Shown piece by piece: positions 15,517 to 24,392 of a stretch of DNA of 64,000 nucleotides (position 1 is its first letter; each line of letters opens with the position of its first letter). The position numbers and the translations under genes are program-made. Where the stretch lies: the NCBI GenBank assembly GCA_030645955.1, contig JAUSMR010000076.1, forward strand, positions 124,001-188,000, in the 5' to 3' direction. The notes beneath the pieces were generated by a model. The model was not told the origin of the DNA, searched no databases, and worked only from the letters and a program-made list of their open reading frames with translations. The DNA comes from Gallionella sp. GTDB lineage: Bacteria > Pseudomonadota > Gammaproteobacteria > Burkholderiales > Gallionellaceae.

Positions 15517-16341
15517 ATGAACATCTGTTTCATCGGCGGCGGCAACATGGCTACCGCGCTTATCGGAGGGTTGCAGGGCAAGGGCTTTGCCGCACAGCAT
15601 ATCAGTGTGGTGGAAATCAATGCAGACAACCGCGCCAAGCTGCAACAGTCATTCGGTGTGCAGGCCACGGCGGTACTGACGGAGGGCCTGGCGGGCAGTG
15701 AGGTCATCGTGCTGGCGGTGAAACCGCAGCAATTGCGCGAAGTCTCCACTCAACTCGCGCCATTGTTGTCCGGGCAGCTGCTGATCTCTATCGCTGCCGG
15801 CATACGCGCTGTGGATTTGTCACGCTGGACAAAAAGCCGGGCGATAGTCCGGGCCATGCCCAACACGCCGGCATTGATCCAAAGCGGCATGACCGGCATC
15901 TACGCCCTGCCCGAGGTGAGCGACTCACAGCGCGAAGAAGCGCAAACTATTCTGGCGGCGGCAGGAGAAACTTTATGGGTGCAGGACGAAGCGATGCTGG
16001 ATGCGGTGACTGCGATTTCCGGCAGCGGCCCGGCTTATGTATTTTATTTCATCGAGGCGCTGCAACGCGCCGCGCGCGAACTCGGGTTCAATGCCGAAGA
16101 GGCGCGCCGTTTGAGCCTGGAGACTTTTTTTGGGGCCAGTAAATTAGCCGCCCGCAGCGATGAGGATGTCAGCGTGTTGCGCGCCCGGGTGACCTCTAAA
16201 AATGGCACGACCGAACGCGCCTTGTCCAGCATGGCTGACAATCAAATTGCCGAACATATCGTGCAGGCGGCCAAGGCCGCCGAAACACGCGCCCGCGAAA
16301 TGGGCGATGAACTTGGCGATAAACCGGGAGAAAACCAATAA
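15517..16341 (+). CDS. proC: Pyrroline-5-carboxylate reductase
   Basis: The 274-residue enzyme starts MNICFIGGGNMATALIGGL, the NAD(P)-binding loop. Further motifs are VLAVKPQQLREV, MPNTPALIQSGMTGIYA and the dimerisation/active-site stretch AISGSGPAYVFYFIEAL, ending TSKNGTTERALSSM. It catalyses the last step of proline synthesis. Length is normal (about 270). A ribosome-binding site (GTGGAG) precedes the ATG. Its stop overlaps the ATG of yggT. Confidence 0.96.
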   Translation: MNICFIGGGNMATALIGGLQGKGFAAQHISVVEINADNRAKLQQSFGVQATAVLTEGLAGSEVIVLAVKPQQLREVSTQLAPLLSGQLLISIAAGIRAVDLSRWTKSRAIVRAMPNTPALIQSGMTGIYALPEVSDSQREEAQTILAAAGETLWVQDEAMLDAVTAISGSGPAYVFYFIEALQRAARELGFNAEEARRLSLETFFGASKLAARSDEDVSVLRARVTSKNGTTERALSSMADNQIAEHIVQAAKAAETRAREMGDELGDKPGENQ

Positions 16342-16907
16342 TGCTTAACGAAGCCATGCTGTTCCTGCTCGATATCCTGCTGCAGCCCTTTGCGGCGTTA
16401 CTGTTGCTGCGCTTCCACTTGCAGTGGCTGCGCGTGCCGTTGCGCAACCCCATTGGCGAATTCATCATGGTGCTCACCGATTTTCTGGTGTTGCGCGTGC
16501 GCCGTTTCGTTCCTTCCGTACGGGGATTTGACAGCGCGACGCTGCTGCTCGCGCTATTGTTTGAAATGCTCTACCTGACCGCATTGCTGTGGGTGCTGAA
16601 TACCCCGGCACAAGGATTCCTGTTGCCGGGGCTGTTGCTTCTGGCCATCGTCAAATTGCTCAAGATCAGCCTGTATTTGCTGATGGCAGCCGTGTTTGCT
16701 CAGGCGATTTTGTCATGGGTGAATCCCTATACAGCGGCCGCCCCGTTGCTGACTGCCATCACCTGGCGGTTCCTGCAGCCATTGCGCCGCATCGTGCCGG
16801 TGCTGGGCAGCGTGGATTTATCCGCACTGCTATTGCTCATCATCTGCCAGTTGATCGTGATTGTGCCGATAGGCATGCTGGAACGCATCGCGCTCGGACT
16901 GCTGTAA
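16341..16907 (+). CDS. yggT: YggT-family membrane protein
   Basis: The 188-residue protein holds two YggT repeats. Each has paired membrane helices with a short conserved loop (LRFHLQWLRVPLRNPIGEF and ILSWVNPYTAAAPLL, then ITWRFLQPLRRIVPVLGSVD). It overlaps proC by one base and precedes yggU by 15 bp, in the usual operon order. Family members affect cell division and osmotic or K+ tolerance in a few bacteria; the biochemical role is not known. Confidence 0.9.
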   Translation: MLNEAMLFLLDILLQPFAALLLLRFHLQWLRVPLRNPIGEFIMVLTDFLVLRVRRFVPSVRGFDSATLLLALLFEMLYLTALLWVLNTPAQGFLLPGLLLLAIVKLLKISLYLLMAAVFAQAILSWVNPYTAAAPLLTAITWRFLQPLRRIVPVLGSVDLSALLLLIICQLIVIVPIGMLERIALGLL

Positions 16908-16922
16908 ATGGAGCCGCTGTAA

Positions 16923-17213
16923 ATGGCCGAGTGGTACCGCCGCCGGGATGATGTCATCACGCTCACACTGCATGTTCAGCCGGGAGCGAAGCGCAGCGAA
17001 ATAGCCGGTCTGCACGGCGATGCTCTCAAAATACGACTGGCCGCACCGCCCGTCGAAGGACGCGCCAATGATGCCTTGTTGAAATTTCTCGCGGGTATTT
17101 TTGCGGTCCCGCTGCGCAACGTCGAACTCCATCAGGGCGGGCAGTCGCGGCACAAAGTGGTGGCGATAACCGGCAGTTTGATCGAGCCGCAAAGCCTGAT
17201 CACCCGGCAATAA
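16923..17213 (+). CDS. YggU/DUF167 family protein
   Basis: The 96-residue protein has the DUF167 core: LTLHVQPGAKRSEIAGLHGD, then KIRLAAPPVEGRANDALLKF and GGQSRHKVVAITG. The fold is small alpha/beta with a possible nucleic-acid-binding face. It is the last gene of the yggS-proC-yggT-yggU run and ends at the terminator below. Function is unknown across the family. Confidence 0.9.
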   Translation: MAEWYRRRDDVITLTLHVQPGAKRSEIAGLHGDALKIRLAAPPVEGRANDALLKFLAGIFAVPLRNVELHQGGQSRHKVVAITGSLIEPQSLITRQ

Positions 17214-17237
17214 AAAACCGGCTTGCGCCGGTTTTTT
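17212..17237. terminator. Rho-independent terminator, probably bidirectional
   Basis: The stem AAAAAACCGGC / GCCGGTTTTTT has an 11-bp perfect match with loop TTGC (17223-17226). A T-run on the plus strand and an A-run on the other side allow use from both directions. It lies between convergent yggU and the carbonic anhydrase gene. Confidence 0.92.
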
Positions 17238-17257
17238 TCACAGCTTGTTATATCAAA

Positions 17258-17977
17258 TTAATGGTGTTCATGCCCGTGCGCTGCCTTTGCTGCCGTGGCA
17301 GGCATATTGCGAATCCTGGCTGGATCTGTTTCCCCGTTCATGTTGATGATGTTGAGATTGCCGGCGCCCAGCTTCATGTCATCGGCAAAGTCATACACCG
17401 CGCCTACTATCAACAACTCTCCGTTCTTAACCTTGTCGGCGAACTCCTTGAGAGCCGCTGCAACCTGATTGTTGACGTTGGCTTTTACGCCGTCAATGTT
17501 CGCGGAGCCTTTGGTGATGTTAATGGTATCCAGTTCCTTCTTGATCGGCTCTTCCAGCGTGGAGTAATCGCCGCCAGCCGCCTTGATCGCGCCGCAGGAA
17601 GAGTGTCCGATAAACAGCAACAGCGAGGAGCCCAGATGGTTCACACCGTATTGCACGGAACCTTTGGCGGTGGCCAACTGATTGCCGATATTGCGAACCA
17701 TGAACAAGTCGCCTTCAGGCGTCTTGTCCAGCGCATTGGTGTGCACGCGGGAATCCGAACAGGTGACCACGGTAGCGCGCGGCTTTTGCCCCTTGGCGAG
17801 CTCCTGAAAAAATGCTGAATTGTGCGCCGCGACATAAGCCTTGTCTGCGTCCTGAATTTCCTTGATGTAGGCCTGTGCCACAGCTGCATCACCCGCGTGG
17901 TGATCGGCAGCATGGGCGGTCATGGGTATAACAAATGCAGCGGCGGACAACAAAGCCGCGAATTTTTTACTGAACAT
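17258..17977 (-). CDS. Exported beta-class carbonic anhydrase
   Basis: The 239-residue protein opens with a Sec signal peptide, cleaved after AHA at residue 23 (FVIPMTAHA-ADHHAG). The beta-class zinc site is complete: Cys73 and Asp75-Arg77 in VTCSDSRVHT, then His125 and Cys128 in GHSSCGAI. The chain ends with a His-rich tail (HGHEHH). It converts CO2 and bicarbonate in the periplasm. In an autotroph this can supply carbon or control periplasmic pH; that role is inference. No transporter gene is adjacent. Confidence 0.92.
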   Translation of the reverse strand: MFSKKFAALLSAAAFVIPMTAHAADHHAGDAAVAQAYIKEIQDADKAYVAAHNSAFFQELAKGQKPRATVVTCSDSRVHTNALDKTPEGDLFMVRNIGNQLATAKGSVQYGVNHLGSSLLLFIGHSSCGAIKAAGGDYSTLEEPIKKELDTINITKGSANIDGVKANVNNQVAAALKEFADKVKNGELLIVGAVYDFADDMKLGAGNLNIINMNGETDPARIRNMPATAAKAAHGHEHH

Positions 17978-18114
17978 ACTATTCTCCTGGATTAATTTGG
18001 TCTAAAAACGCGTCGCGTGAAACGCGGAGCAAAATCTAACAGGCAAAGAGTGCAACTGCAACCCCTACATCAGGATGGCGATTGCACTCGGCGGTATTTC
18101 GCGCTGCAGATTGA

Positions 18115-20214
18115 CTAAAACTCCTTCCAATCCCCGTCCTTGTCTTCTTTGGCTTTGGCCAACTGGCGTACCTTCCTGACCGGCGCCGCCGCAGCGCGAT
18201 GCGCGATGGCGGGTCTGTTCGCGGGTTGGGCTGCTGTTTTAGCAGCGAATCTCAGCGCGGCTTCTTTGCCACCCTCCACTTTGAACATGCCCACCGCCAC
18301 GTATAAGGCATTGGCTTGTTCCTGCATCGCTTCGGCTGCCGCCGCGGCTTCTTCCACCAGCGCTGCGTTCTGCTGGGTCACTTCGTCCATCTGGATGATC
18401 GCCTGGTTCACCTGCTCGATGCCCGCGCTCTGTTCGTTGGAGGCGGCGGCAATCTCGGCCATGATGTCGGTGACGCGTTTGACCGCCTGGACGATTTCGC
18501 TCATCGTCGCGCCGGCCTGGTCCACTTGTCTGGAGCCGACCTCCACCTTGTCCACCGAGTCGCCGATCAGGGTCTTGATTTCCTTGGCGGCGGCGGCCGA
18601 GCGTTGCGCCAGGTTGCGCACTTCGCCCGCCACGACGGCGAAGCCCCTGCCTTGTTCTCCGGCGCGGGCCGCTTCCACGGCGGCGTTCAACGCCAGAATG
18701 TTGGTCTGGAAGGCGATACCTTCGATGACGCTGATGATGTCGACGATCTTCTTCGAGCTGGTGCTGATCGAGGCCATCGTGTGCACCACGTCGCCCACGG
18801 CCTGGCCGCCCTTGACGGCGATGTCGGAGGCGCTGTTGGCAAGCTGGTTGGCCTGTCTGGCGTTCTCGGTGTTCTGCCGGACGGTGGAGGTGAGTTCTTC
18901 CATGCTGCTTGCTGTTTCTTCCAGGCTGGAGGCCTGTTCTTCGGTGCGCTGCGACAGGTCGGCATTGCCCTGCGCGATCTCATGCGAGGCGGTGGTGATC
19001 GATTCGGTATTGTTGCGCACGTCACCGACCAGCTCGGACAGCCTGTTAACCATGCCCTTTAAAGATGCCAGCAAGCTGGTCGTGTCACCTGAACGAACCT
19101 GCACCTGAACGGTGAGATCACCTTCCGCCACCTGACGCACAACGTCTGCGGCATAGTCCGGCTCGCCGCCGATCTGACGAATCACGCTCCGGGAAATGAG
19201 ATAACTGATCAAGCCACCAAGGAACATCAGCAACATCAAGGAACCGGTCAGCAAATACTTGTTCGTAGTCAAACGTGTAACCCTTGCATCCAGATACGCA
19301 TCCAACTCTATCATTGCCAGCTCATCAATTTTGAACTGGTAGTCAATCGCCTGCGTAAACAGCCCAACATATTCGGACGGCGCGAGCACTATCTGGTCTG
19401 CCCTTACGATATTATCCTCGGCCAGTTGTATTGCCTTTTTCTCGAGTGTCGCACTCTCCTCCATCAGGGTGCCCAATTTTTCTTTCAGCGCCGGATTCAG
19501 CGCGGTCGCCTTGGCGAATGTTCTTTGCAGCGTTTGGGAACGCTCCTTTGCCCTGGCAACCAGCGCCGACATGGCCACCCGGTCATCGGCTGAGAGAACC
19601 TGTTGGGCGAGTATGCCTGCGCCCTTGGCGCGGGTTTTGCCCATATCCTCAGTGAAGGATGGACCGCTGACCAACGCAGCATCGACCAATTGGTAAGGGT
19701 AAGCATCCGAATCCAGGTTCAGTCCGAAATAGTCGATCAACAGGTCGCTCACCATAAACAGTTCCGCATTGAGTGCGGTATGGTTTAAATAGCTTTCGGG
19801 CACGGTTATGGAACGGTCGCTTACTTTACTGCGCAATGTCTTCCAGTGTTGCTGCGCCTGATCCCATTCGGCAATAATCGAATGGTTGCCAATCTCCTGT
19901 TTGATGAAAGCTTCAGCAGCGCTGAATGCCCGGTCGACCTCGCCTTGCTTCGCCTCACGCGGAACCTGCATTGCGGTGGTTCCGCCGAGAACGCCTGCCG
20001 ACAGGCCGCGATGCTGCTGTGTGAACTGGACCACCCTGAGCAATGACTGAACCACCTTGATCCCCTTGGCCTTCAGCGCCGCTGCTTCAATTTCATTATT
20101 GGCCTGCGAGACATAGAGGTAAAGGGGCAAGATGACCAACAGCACGCTCATTAATCCCAATACTACAAATTTTTGCCCCAACGCAAGCCGATCCAATAGA
20201 GACGATTTTTTCAT
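18115..20214 (-). CDS. Methyl-accepting chemotaxis protein with NIT-like sensor
   Basis: The 699-residue receptor has TM1 (about 16-36), a long periplasmic helical region (about 40-315), TM2 (about 320-342), a HAMP domain (about 343-400) and a cytoplasmic signalling domain. The tip motif is [20 protein letters not shown]. The sensor resembles the nitrate/nitrite NIT domain ([17 protein letters not shown] near the start), so nitrogen oxides or a related anion are possible signals. A C-terminal extension ends GDWKEF instead of the pentapeptide NWETF type. It follows cheW in one unit. Confidence 0.88.
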   Translation of the reverse strand: MKKSSLLDRLALGQKFVVLGLMSVLLVILPLYLYVSQANNEIEAAALKAKGIKVVQSLLRVVQFTQQHRGLSAGVLGGTTAMQVPREAKQGEVDRAFSAAEAFIKQEIGNHSIIAEWDQAQQHWKTLRSKVSDRSITVPESYLNHTALNAELFMVSDLLIDYFGLNLDSDAYPYQLVDAALVSGPSFTEDMGKTRAKGAGILAQQVLSADDRVAMSALVARAKERSQTLQRTFAKATALNPALKEKLGTLMEESATLEKKAIQLAEDNIVRADQIVLAPSEYVGLFTQAIDYQFKIDELAMIELDAYLDARVTRLTTNKYLLTGSLMLLMFLGGLISYLISRSVIRQIGGEPDYAADVVRQVAEGDLTVQVQVRSGDTTSLLASLKGMVNRLSELVGDVRNNTESITTASHEIAQGNADLSQRTEEQASSLEETASSMEELTSTVRQNTENARQANQLANSASDIAVKGGQAVGDVVHTMASISTSSKKIVDIISVIEGIAFQTNILALNAAVEAARAGEQGRGFAVVAGEVRNLAQRSAAAAKEIKTLIGDSVDKVEVGSRQVDQAGATMSEIVQAVKRVTDIMAEIAAASNEQSAGIEQVNQAIIQMDEVTQQNAALVEEAAAAAEAMQEQANALYVAVGMFKVEGGKEAALRFAAKTAAQPANRPAIAHRAAAAPVRKVRQLAKAKEDKDGDWKEF

Positions 20215-20270
20215 GCTTTCCCTTTTCTCTAAATATTTTTAACAAGTTATGAAACCAACCCCAAACAGCG

Positions 20271-20762
20271 TCAGGCGTTCTCCTCCGCCGCTTCGACCAA
20301 CTCCATATCCCGGCTGGTCATCAGTTGTTCGATGTCCACCAGGATGATCATGCGTTCGTCCACGGTTCCCAGGCCTTGCATGTAACGCGTGTCCAATCCC
20401 GAGCCGAATTCCGGCGCCGGTTTGATCTCGTCCGCTTTCAAGGTGGTGACGTCGGAGACGCCGTCCACCACCATGCCCACCACGCGCTTCGCGACGTTGA
20501 GGATGATCACGACGGTGGTTTCGTCATAGGTGACGCTGCCCAGTTTGAATTTGATGCGCATGTCGACGACAGGCACGATGATGCCGCGCAGGTTGATCAC
20601 GCCCTTGATGAATTCGGGGGCATTGGCGATCGTGGTGACGGCTTCATAGCCGCGGATCTCCTGGACCTTGAGGATGTCGATGCCGTATTCCTCGCTGCCC
20701 AGCGTGAAGGTCAGCAGTTCGCGGCTTGCGCCGGTTGCGGTTGGTTCATTGCTTGTTTGCAT
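20271..20762 (-). CDS. cheW: Chemotaxis coupling protein CheW
   Basis: The 163-residue protein starts at the ATG at 20762, where GGGAGG lies just upstream. A start at 20795 would add 11 unlikely residues. CheW features are clear: [39 protein letters not shown] and [17 protein letters not shown]. CheW links receptors to CheA. It is transcribed with the receptor gene downstream (56 bp gap) from the promoter at 20835-20863. No cheA, cheY or flagellar genes are nearby, so the pair is a satellite to a chemotaxis cluster elsewhere. Confidence 0.93.
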   Translation of the reverse strand: MQTSNEPTATGASRELLTFTLGSEEYGIDILKVQEIRGYEAVTTIANAPEFIKGVINLRGIIVPVVDMRIKFKLGSVTYDETTVVIILNVAKRVVGMVVDGVSDVTTLKADEIKPAPEFGSGLDTRYMQGLGTVDERMIILVDIEQLMTSRDMELVEAAEENA

Positions 20763-20834
20763 GGTGGCCTCCCTGGTGTTATTGACGGTGCTCAATCCAA
20801 ATGCACTCGCTAAAATTTTGTTTGTTATTTTTTT

Positions 20835-20863
20835 ACAATAACAACGTTTGTTTTGCTTGTCAA
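20835..20863 (-). promoter_or_regulatory. Sigma70-type promoter for cheW-mcp
   Basis: On the minus strand, TTGACA (20858-20863) and TATTGT (20835-20840) are separated by exactly 17 bp. The -10 lies about 70 bp before the cheW ATG. Copies of CGTTTGTT flank it (spacer at about 20845 and upstream at about 20890), and could be operator half-sites. Confidence 0.75.
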
Positions 20864-20938
20864 CAACGATAGTTTCATACGAATATTACGTTTGTTTGTG
20901 CCATTCGGCTTGATCTATAAACCTGGAAAAAGCAGATG

Positions 20939-21067
20939 TCCGCAGATTAACCATGATTAAACAACGGGTAGCAGGGGCACGGCGCGCCGTGCCTTGATAA
21001 CCTGTTGGGTGAGGAATCCATCATCGGCAACTGCCTGAAAATCTGTATGAATTTGTGTAATCTGCGG
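20939..21067. repeat. Element with CCGCAGATTA ends
   Basis: CCGCAGATTA (about 20940-20949) and TAATCTGCGG (about 21058-21067) are inverted ends. Inside is GGGGCACGGCGCGCCGTGCC, a palindrome like the core of the repeats at 32583 and 36949. Related ends occur at about 24301 (GCGCAGATTA) and 24379 (AATCTGCGGG). The element fills most of the gap before the S24 regulator gene. Confidence 0.55.
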
Positions 21068-21117
21068 ATTCAATCGCCGTTATTTGGGATAAAATAATGT
21101 GTGATTTATATAGATTT

Positions 21118-21132
21118 ACTAAACAATTTAGT
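21118..21132. promoter_or_regulatory. Candidate operator for the S24 regulator
   Basis: ACTAAA-CAA-TTTAGT is a perfect 6-bp inverted repeat with a 3-bp spacer, immediately before the preferred GTG start at 21145. Its place fits autorepression by the helix-turn-helix protein. It would lie inside the gene if the ATG at 21097 were used. Confidence 0.45.
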
Positions 21133-21144
21133 TGCGAGGTTGAT

Positions 21145-21879
21145 GTGCCCATAATCGAAATTGGCAAGGCGCTAAGAAATTACCGCGAACGTTTGAAAAT
21201 AACCCTGGCTGAAATGGCGGCAATGCTTAAAGTCAGCACGACAACGATTGTTAATTATGAGACCGGCAAGCGTACGCCCGACATAGACTTCCTGATCGCT
21301 TTTGCCGAAGCTACCGGTGAGGACTTTATCTATTGGCTGGGTCTTCGCGTTGCGGAGAGCAAGTCAGCGGGGGCTGCTGCGGTAAAAGAAATGCTGGATG
21401 CTGTTTATGTCGCGCATGGTACTTCAGCCGCCCAATCGGAAAAACCTTTTGTTTCGCTGCCGCTCTACGATATAAAAGATGCCGCAAATGTGGCTTCGGT
21501 GTCCGGCCAGGGACGCGTTACCGATGAGATGCTGCAATTCAGCACGGCATGGATCAAGCGGGAGCTGAACTCAGCCCCTTCCGATTTATTTCTGATTCTG
21601 GTGGATGACGAAAGCATGGTACCGACCCTGCGCCCCGGTGACACGATCCTGCTGGACAGGCGCGCCACATGGCCGGATCGCGAGGGAATCTACATACTGC
21701 GAATGAACGGGGTATCGCTGGTAAAACGATTGCAGATCCTGCCGGGCGGAATCATCAAGGTTGTCAGCGACAATCCGGCTTATGAGACTTTCACGATTCG
21801 CCTGTCCGACATCAATGAACAGGACTTTGCCATCCTTGGCCGCGTAGTCTGGGTGGTGTGGGCCGGGCGCAGGATTTAG
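21145..21879 (+). CDS. LexA/CI-like regulator (XRE helix-turn-helix plus S24 peptidase)
   Basis: An N-terminal XRE helix-turn-helix (ALRNYRERLKITLAEMAAML, then TTTIVNYETGKRTPD) is joined to an S24 self-cleavage domain: nucleophile Ser in LVDDESMVPTLRPGDTIL, and a probable catalytic Lys in NGVSLVKRLQ. A linker SAGAAAV holds an Ala-Gly bond, the kind cut in LexA/CI proteins. The GTG at 21145 has GCGAGG 5 bases upstream. An ATG at 21097 would add 16 residues. No phage genes adjoin it, so it is either a prophage leftover or a host stress regulator. Targets are unknown. Confidence 0.82.
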   Translation: MPIIEIGKALRNYRERLKITLAEMAAMLKVSTTTIVNYETGKRTPDIDFLIAFAEATGEDFIYWLGLRVAESKSAGAAAVKEMLDAVYVAHGTSAAQSEKPFVSLPLYDIKDAANVASVSGQGRVTDEMLQFSTAWIKRELNSAPSDLFLILVDDESMVPTLRPGDTILLDRRATWPDREGIYILRMNGVSLVKRLQILPGGIIKVVSDNPAYETFTIRLSDINEQDFAILGRVVWVVWAGRRI

Positions 21880-21917
21880 GATTCATTCCAATATATCTCA
21901 ATCAATAGCGCAATATC

Positions 21918-21965
21918 GTAGGGTGCATTCCATGCACCAATAGCAATGGTGCATGGAATGCACCC
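21918..21965. repeat. Long perfect palindrome, copy 1
   Basis: GTAGGGTGCATTCCATGCAC runs into an inverted complement (TGGTGCATGGAATGCACCC, 21947-21965) with loop ATAGCAA. A near-identical copy is at 40552-40602, with similar sequence to the left of each (AATAG-GCA-TATCGTAGGG). It lies between the convergent regulator gene and rng. Confidence 0.8.
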
Positions 21966-21990
21966 TTGTTGTTTTGCAGGAGCAATGGAT

Positions 21991-23445
21991 TCACATCAGG
22001 ATGACGTCATATTGTTCCTGGTTGTACATCGTTTCGACTTGCAGCGAGATCGGCTTGGCGATGAAATCGGAAAGCTGCGCGAGCGTTTGAGACTCTTCAT
22101 CCAGAAACAAATCTACCACCTGTTGTGAAGCCAGGATGCGGTATTCGCGGGCGTTGAACTGGCGCGCTTCACGGACGATTTCGCGGAGGATTTCGTAACA
22201 TACAGTCTGCGCGGTTTTCACCTCGCCGCGCCCCTGACAGGTCGGGCAAGACTCGCACAACACATGCGCCAAACTTTCGCGTGTGCGCTTGCGGGTCATC
22301 TCCACCAGCCCCAGCGAAGAAAATCCGTTCACACTAATGCGCGTATGGTCGCGCGCCAGCGCTTTTTTGAATTCTTCCAGCACCGCATCGCGATGCTCCT
22401 GGCTGTCCATATCGATGAAGTCGCAAATGATGATGCCGCCCAGATTGCGCAGACGCAGTTGCCGCGCGATGACTTGCGTGGCCTCCAGATTGGTCTTGAA
22501 GATGGTGTCGTCGAAATTGCGCAACCCGACGAAGCCGCCGGTGTTCACGTCCACGGTGGTCATCGCCTCGGTCTGGTCGATAATCAGGTAACCGCCGGAT
22601 TTCAGATCGACGCGCTTGGACAGGGCGCGCTCGATTTCCTCTTCCACGCCATACAGGTCGAACAGCGGGCGCACGCCGAGGTAGTGTTCGAGGCGATCTG
22701 TCGCAACCGGGTTGTAAGCCTGCGCGAATTCCAGCATTCTTTGGTGGGTGCTGCGCGAATCGACCTGGATGCGCGCGGTGTCCTGACTGACGAAATCGCG
22801 CAATACCCGCAGGCTGATATCGAGCTCCTGATACAGCAGTTGCGGCGCGCTGGCGGTCTTGGCGGCAGTTTGCAAATTGCTCCACAACTTGTCCAGATAG
22901 GCGATGTCGGCGACGAAGTCCAGTTCCGCCGAGGCTTCCGCCACGGTGCGGATGATGTAGCCGGCGCTATGCCCGGGCGGCAACACCGCTTGCAGCCTGG
23001 CGCGCAATGCATCGCGCTGCTCTTCGCTCTCGATGCGCTGCGACACGCCGATGTGCGTCTCCTGCGGCAGATACACCAGCAGACGCCCGGCAATGCTGAG
23101 TTGCGTGGAGAGCCGCGCCCCCTTGCTGCCGATCGGCTCCTTGATGACTTGCACCAGCAAGGTTTGGCTTTCGAAAAGAACTTTTTCGATGGGCTTGGCG
23201 GCATCGCCTTTGTGGCTGTTTTCCCAGATATCGGCGACATGCAGGAACGCCGAGCGCTCCAGACCGATGTCGATGAAAGCCGACTGCATGCCAGGCAGCA
23301 CGCGCTTGACCTTGCCGAGATAAACATTGCTGATGATGCCGCGATTGCTGCCGCGCTCGATGTGCAAGTCCTGCACCGCGCCCAACTGCATCACCGCGAC
23401 ACGGGTCTCCTGCGGCGTGACATTGATCAGTATCTCTTCACTCAC
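21991..23445 (-). CDS. rng: Ribonuclease G
   Basis: The 484-residue enzyme from GTG 23445 begins VSEEILINVTPQETRVAVMQ. It has an S1 RNA-binding domain (RGIISNVYLGKVKRVLPGMQ, then AFIDIGLERSAFLHVADI) and the catalytic DNase-I-like part with DVNTGGFVGLRNF and CDFIDMDSQEHRD. The zinc-link is CESCPTCQGRGE. It processes 16S rRNA 5' ends and degrades mRNA. The frame is open further upstream, but maf ends 11 bp before this GTG, which favours it. maf-rng is a conserved pair in betaproteobacteria. Confidence 0.93.
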   Translation of the reverse strand: MSEEILINVTPQETRVAVMQLGAVQDLHIERGSNRGIISNVYLGKVKRVLPGMQSAFIDIGLERSAFLHVADIWENSHKGDAAKPIEKVLFESQTLLVQVIKEPIGSKGARLSTQLSIAGRLLVYLPQETHIGVSQRIESEEQRDALRARLQAVLPPGHSAGYIIRTVAEASAELDFVADIAYLDKLWSNLQTAAKTASAPQLLYQELDISLRVLRDFVSQDTARIQVDSRSTHQRMLEFAQAYNPVATDRLEHYLGVRPLFDLYGVEEEIERALSKRVDLKSGGYLIIDQTEAMTTVDVNTGGFVGLRNFDDTIFKTNLEATQVIARQLRLRNLGGIIICDFIDMDSQEHRDAVLEEFKKALARDHTRISVNGFSSLGLVEMTRKRTRESLAHVLCESCPTCQGRGEVKTAQTVCYEILREIVREARQFNAREYRILASQQVVDLFLDEESQTLAQLSDFIAKPISLQVETMYNQEQYDVILM

Positions 23446-23455
23446 GGGCGCGTCA

Positions 23456-24076
23456 TCATGGCGTTGGGTAATCAAAGTGTTGCAGCAACTGCACAGTCTC
23501 AAACAGCGGCAAGCCCATCACGCCTGAATAGCTGCCGGAAATGTATTCGATGAAAGCCCCGGCATATCCCTGTATCGCATAACCACCGGCTTTGTCCCTG
23601 TATTCATGGCTTAACAGGTAGCGGCGGATACGCTCTTCACTGAGCGTGGTAAAGCGCACCGTGGAGGCGGAAAGCGCCATTTCGACATGCTCATCCATCG
23701 CGACGGCAACCGCGCTCAGCACTTGATGTTCCCGCCCGGAAAGCTCGCGCAGCATCGCGGCGGCCTGTTCGGCATTGTCCGGTTTGCCGAAAATCCTGCC
23801 GTCCATCGTGACAGTGGTGTCGGCGGCCAGCACCGGGAACGATGGAAGGTTGCGCTGCCTGAGTACGGCGTAACCCGCCTCGGCCTTGGCCCGGCAAACC
23901 CGCTGCACATAACCTTCAGGCTGCTCATCGGTATGGGGTGTTTCATCCATATCCACATCACGGCGCGAATCGGAACGCAGCAACAGCACCTCAAAATTGA
24001 TGCCGATCTGTTTAAGCAACTCGCGACGGCGCGGGCTCTGCGAGGCGAGGTAGATACGCGGCTGGATAATTCTCAT
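23456..24076 (-). CDS. maf: Maf-family nucleotide pyrophosphatase
   Basis: The 206-residue protein starts MRIIQPRIYLASQSPRRREL, with GAAGGTGA before the ATG at 24076. The family motif SPRRRELL, the acidic AADTTVTMDGRIFGKP and the C-terminal YEYRDKAGGYAIQGYAG-like stretch (SHEYRDKAGGYAIQG) are present. Maf enzymes hydrolyse dTTP, UTP or modified nucleotides. It lies directly before rng. Beyond its start lies the palindromic-repeat region (24107-24262). Confidence 0.93.
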   Translation of the reverse strand: MRIIQPRIYLASQSPRRRELLKQIGINFEVLLLRSDSRRDVDMDETPHTDEQPEGYVQRVCRAKAEAGYAVLRQRNLPSFPVLAADTTVTMDGRIFGKPDNAEQAAAMLRELSGREHQVLSAVAVAMDEHVEMALSASTVRFTTLSEERIRRYLLSHEYRDKAGGYAIQGYAGAFIEYISGSYSGVMGLPLFETVQLLQHFDYPTP

Positions 24077-24106
24077 AAGTTCACCTTCTAAAAAAACAAC
24101 CATCGT

Positions 24107-24262
24107 CATAACCAGCGGCTTGGTTGGCGTTAACCAATGACTTGGTTGGCGTTGTTTGCCAACCTAGTCAGATGGCTATGCAAAGCTGTTTACCAGCCTG
24201 GCCGAATGGCTATAACCAACCACTTTGCAACCGTCTTTTGGTTGCTTACTGGGAGGGCTAGT
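24107..24262 (+). repeat. Array of 50-51 nt palindromic units
   Basis: A partial unit (24107-24129) is followed by a full unit 24130-24179 (inner stem GGTTGGC/GCCAACC), a worn unit 24180-24211 and a full unit 24212-24262 (inner stem GCAACC/GGTTGC). Outer arms match those at 2496-2594 and 30045-30095 (AACCAATGACTT on the left, TAGTCAGATGGCTAT on the right). The region to 24392 has no gene; beyond 24262 it holds GCGCAGATTA and AATCTGCGGG ends of another repeat. Confidence 0.8.
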
Positions 24263-24392
24263 CGTTTCACCAGCAGTTTCGTCAGACTACACGAATTAGC
24301 GCAGATTAAAACTGTGCCGTGACCAATCCGAATGAATCTGCGTTCCCGAAGAGTACAGGAATCTCTTCGATGCAATCTGCGGGTAAAGGTCT

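Noticed and set aside
23445..23502. Upstream start for rng at 23502
   Set aside because: It would add 19 Cys-rich residues overlapping the end of maf; homologues begin at the SEEILINVTP region, so GTG 23445 fits better.
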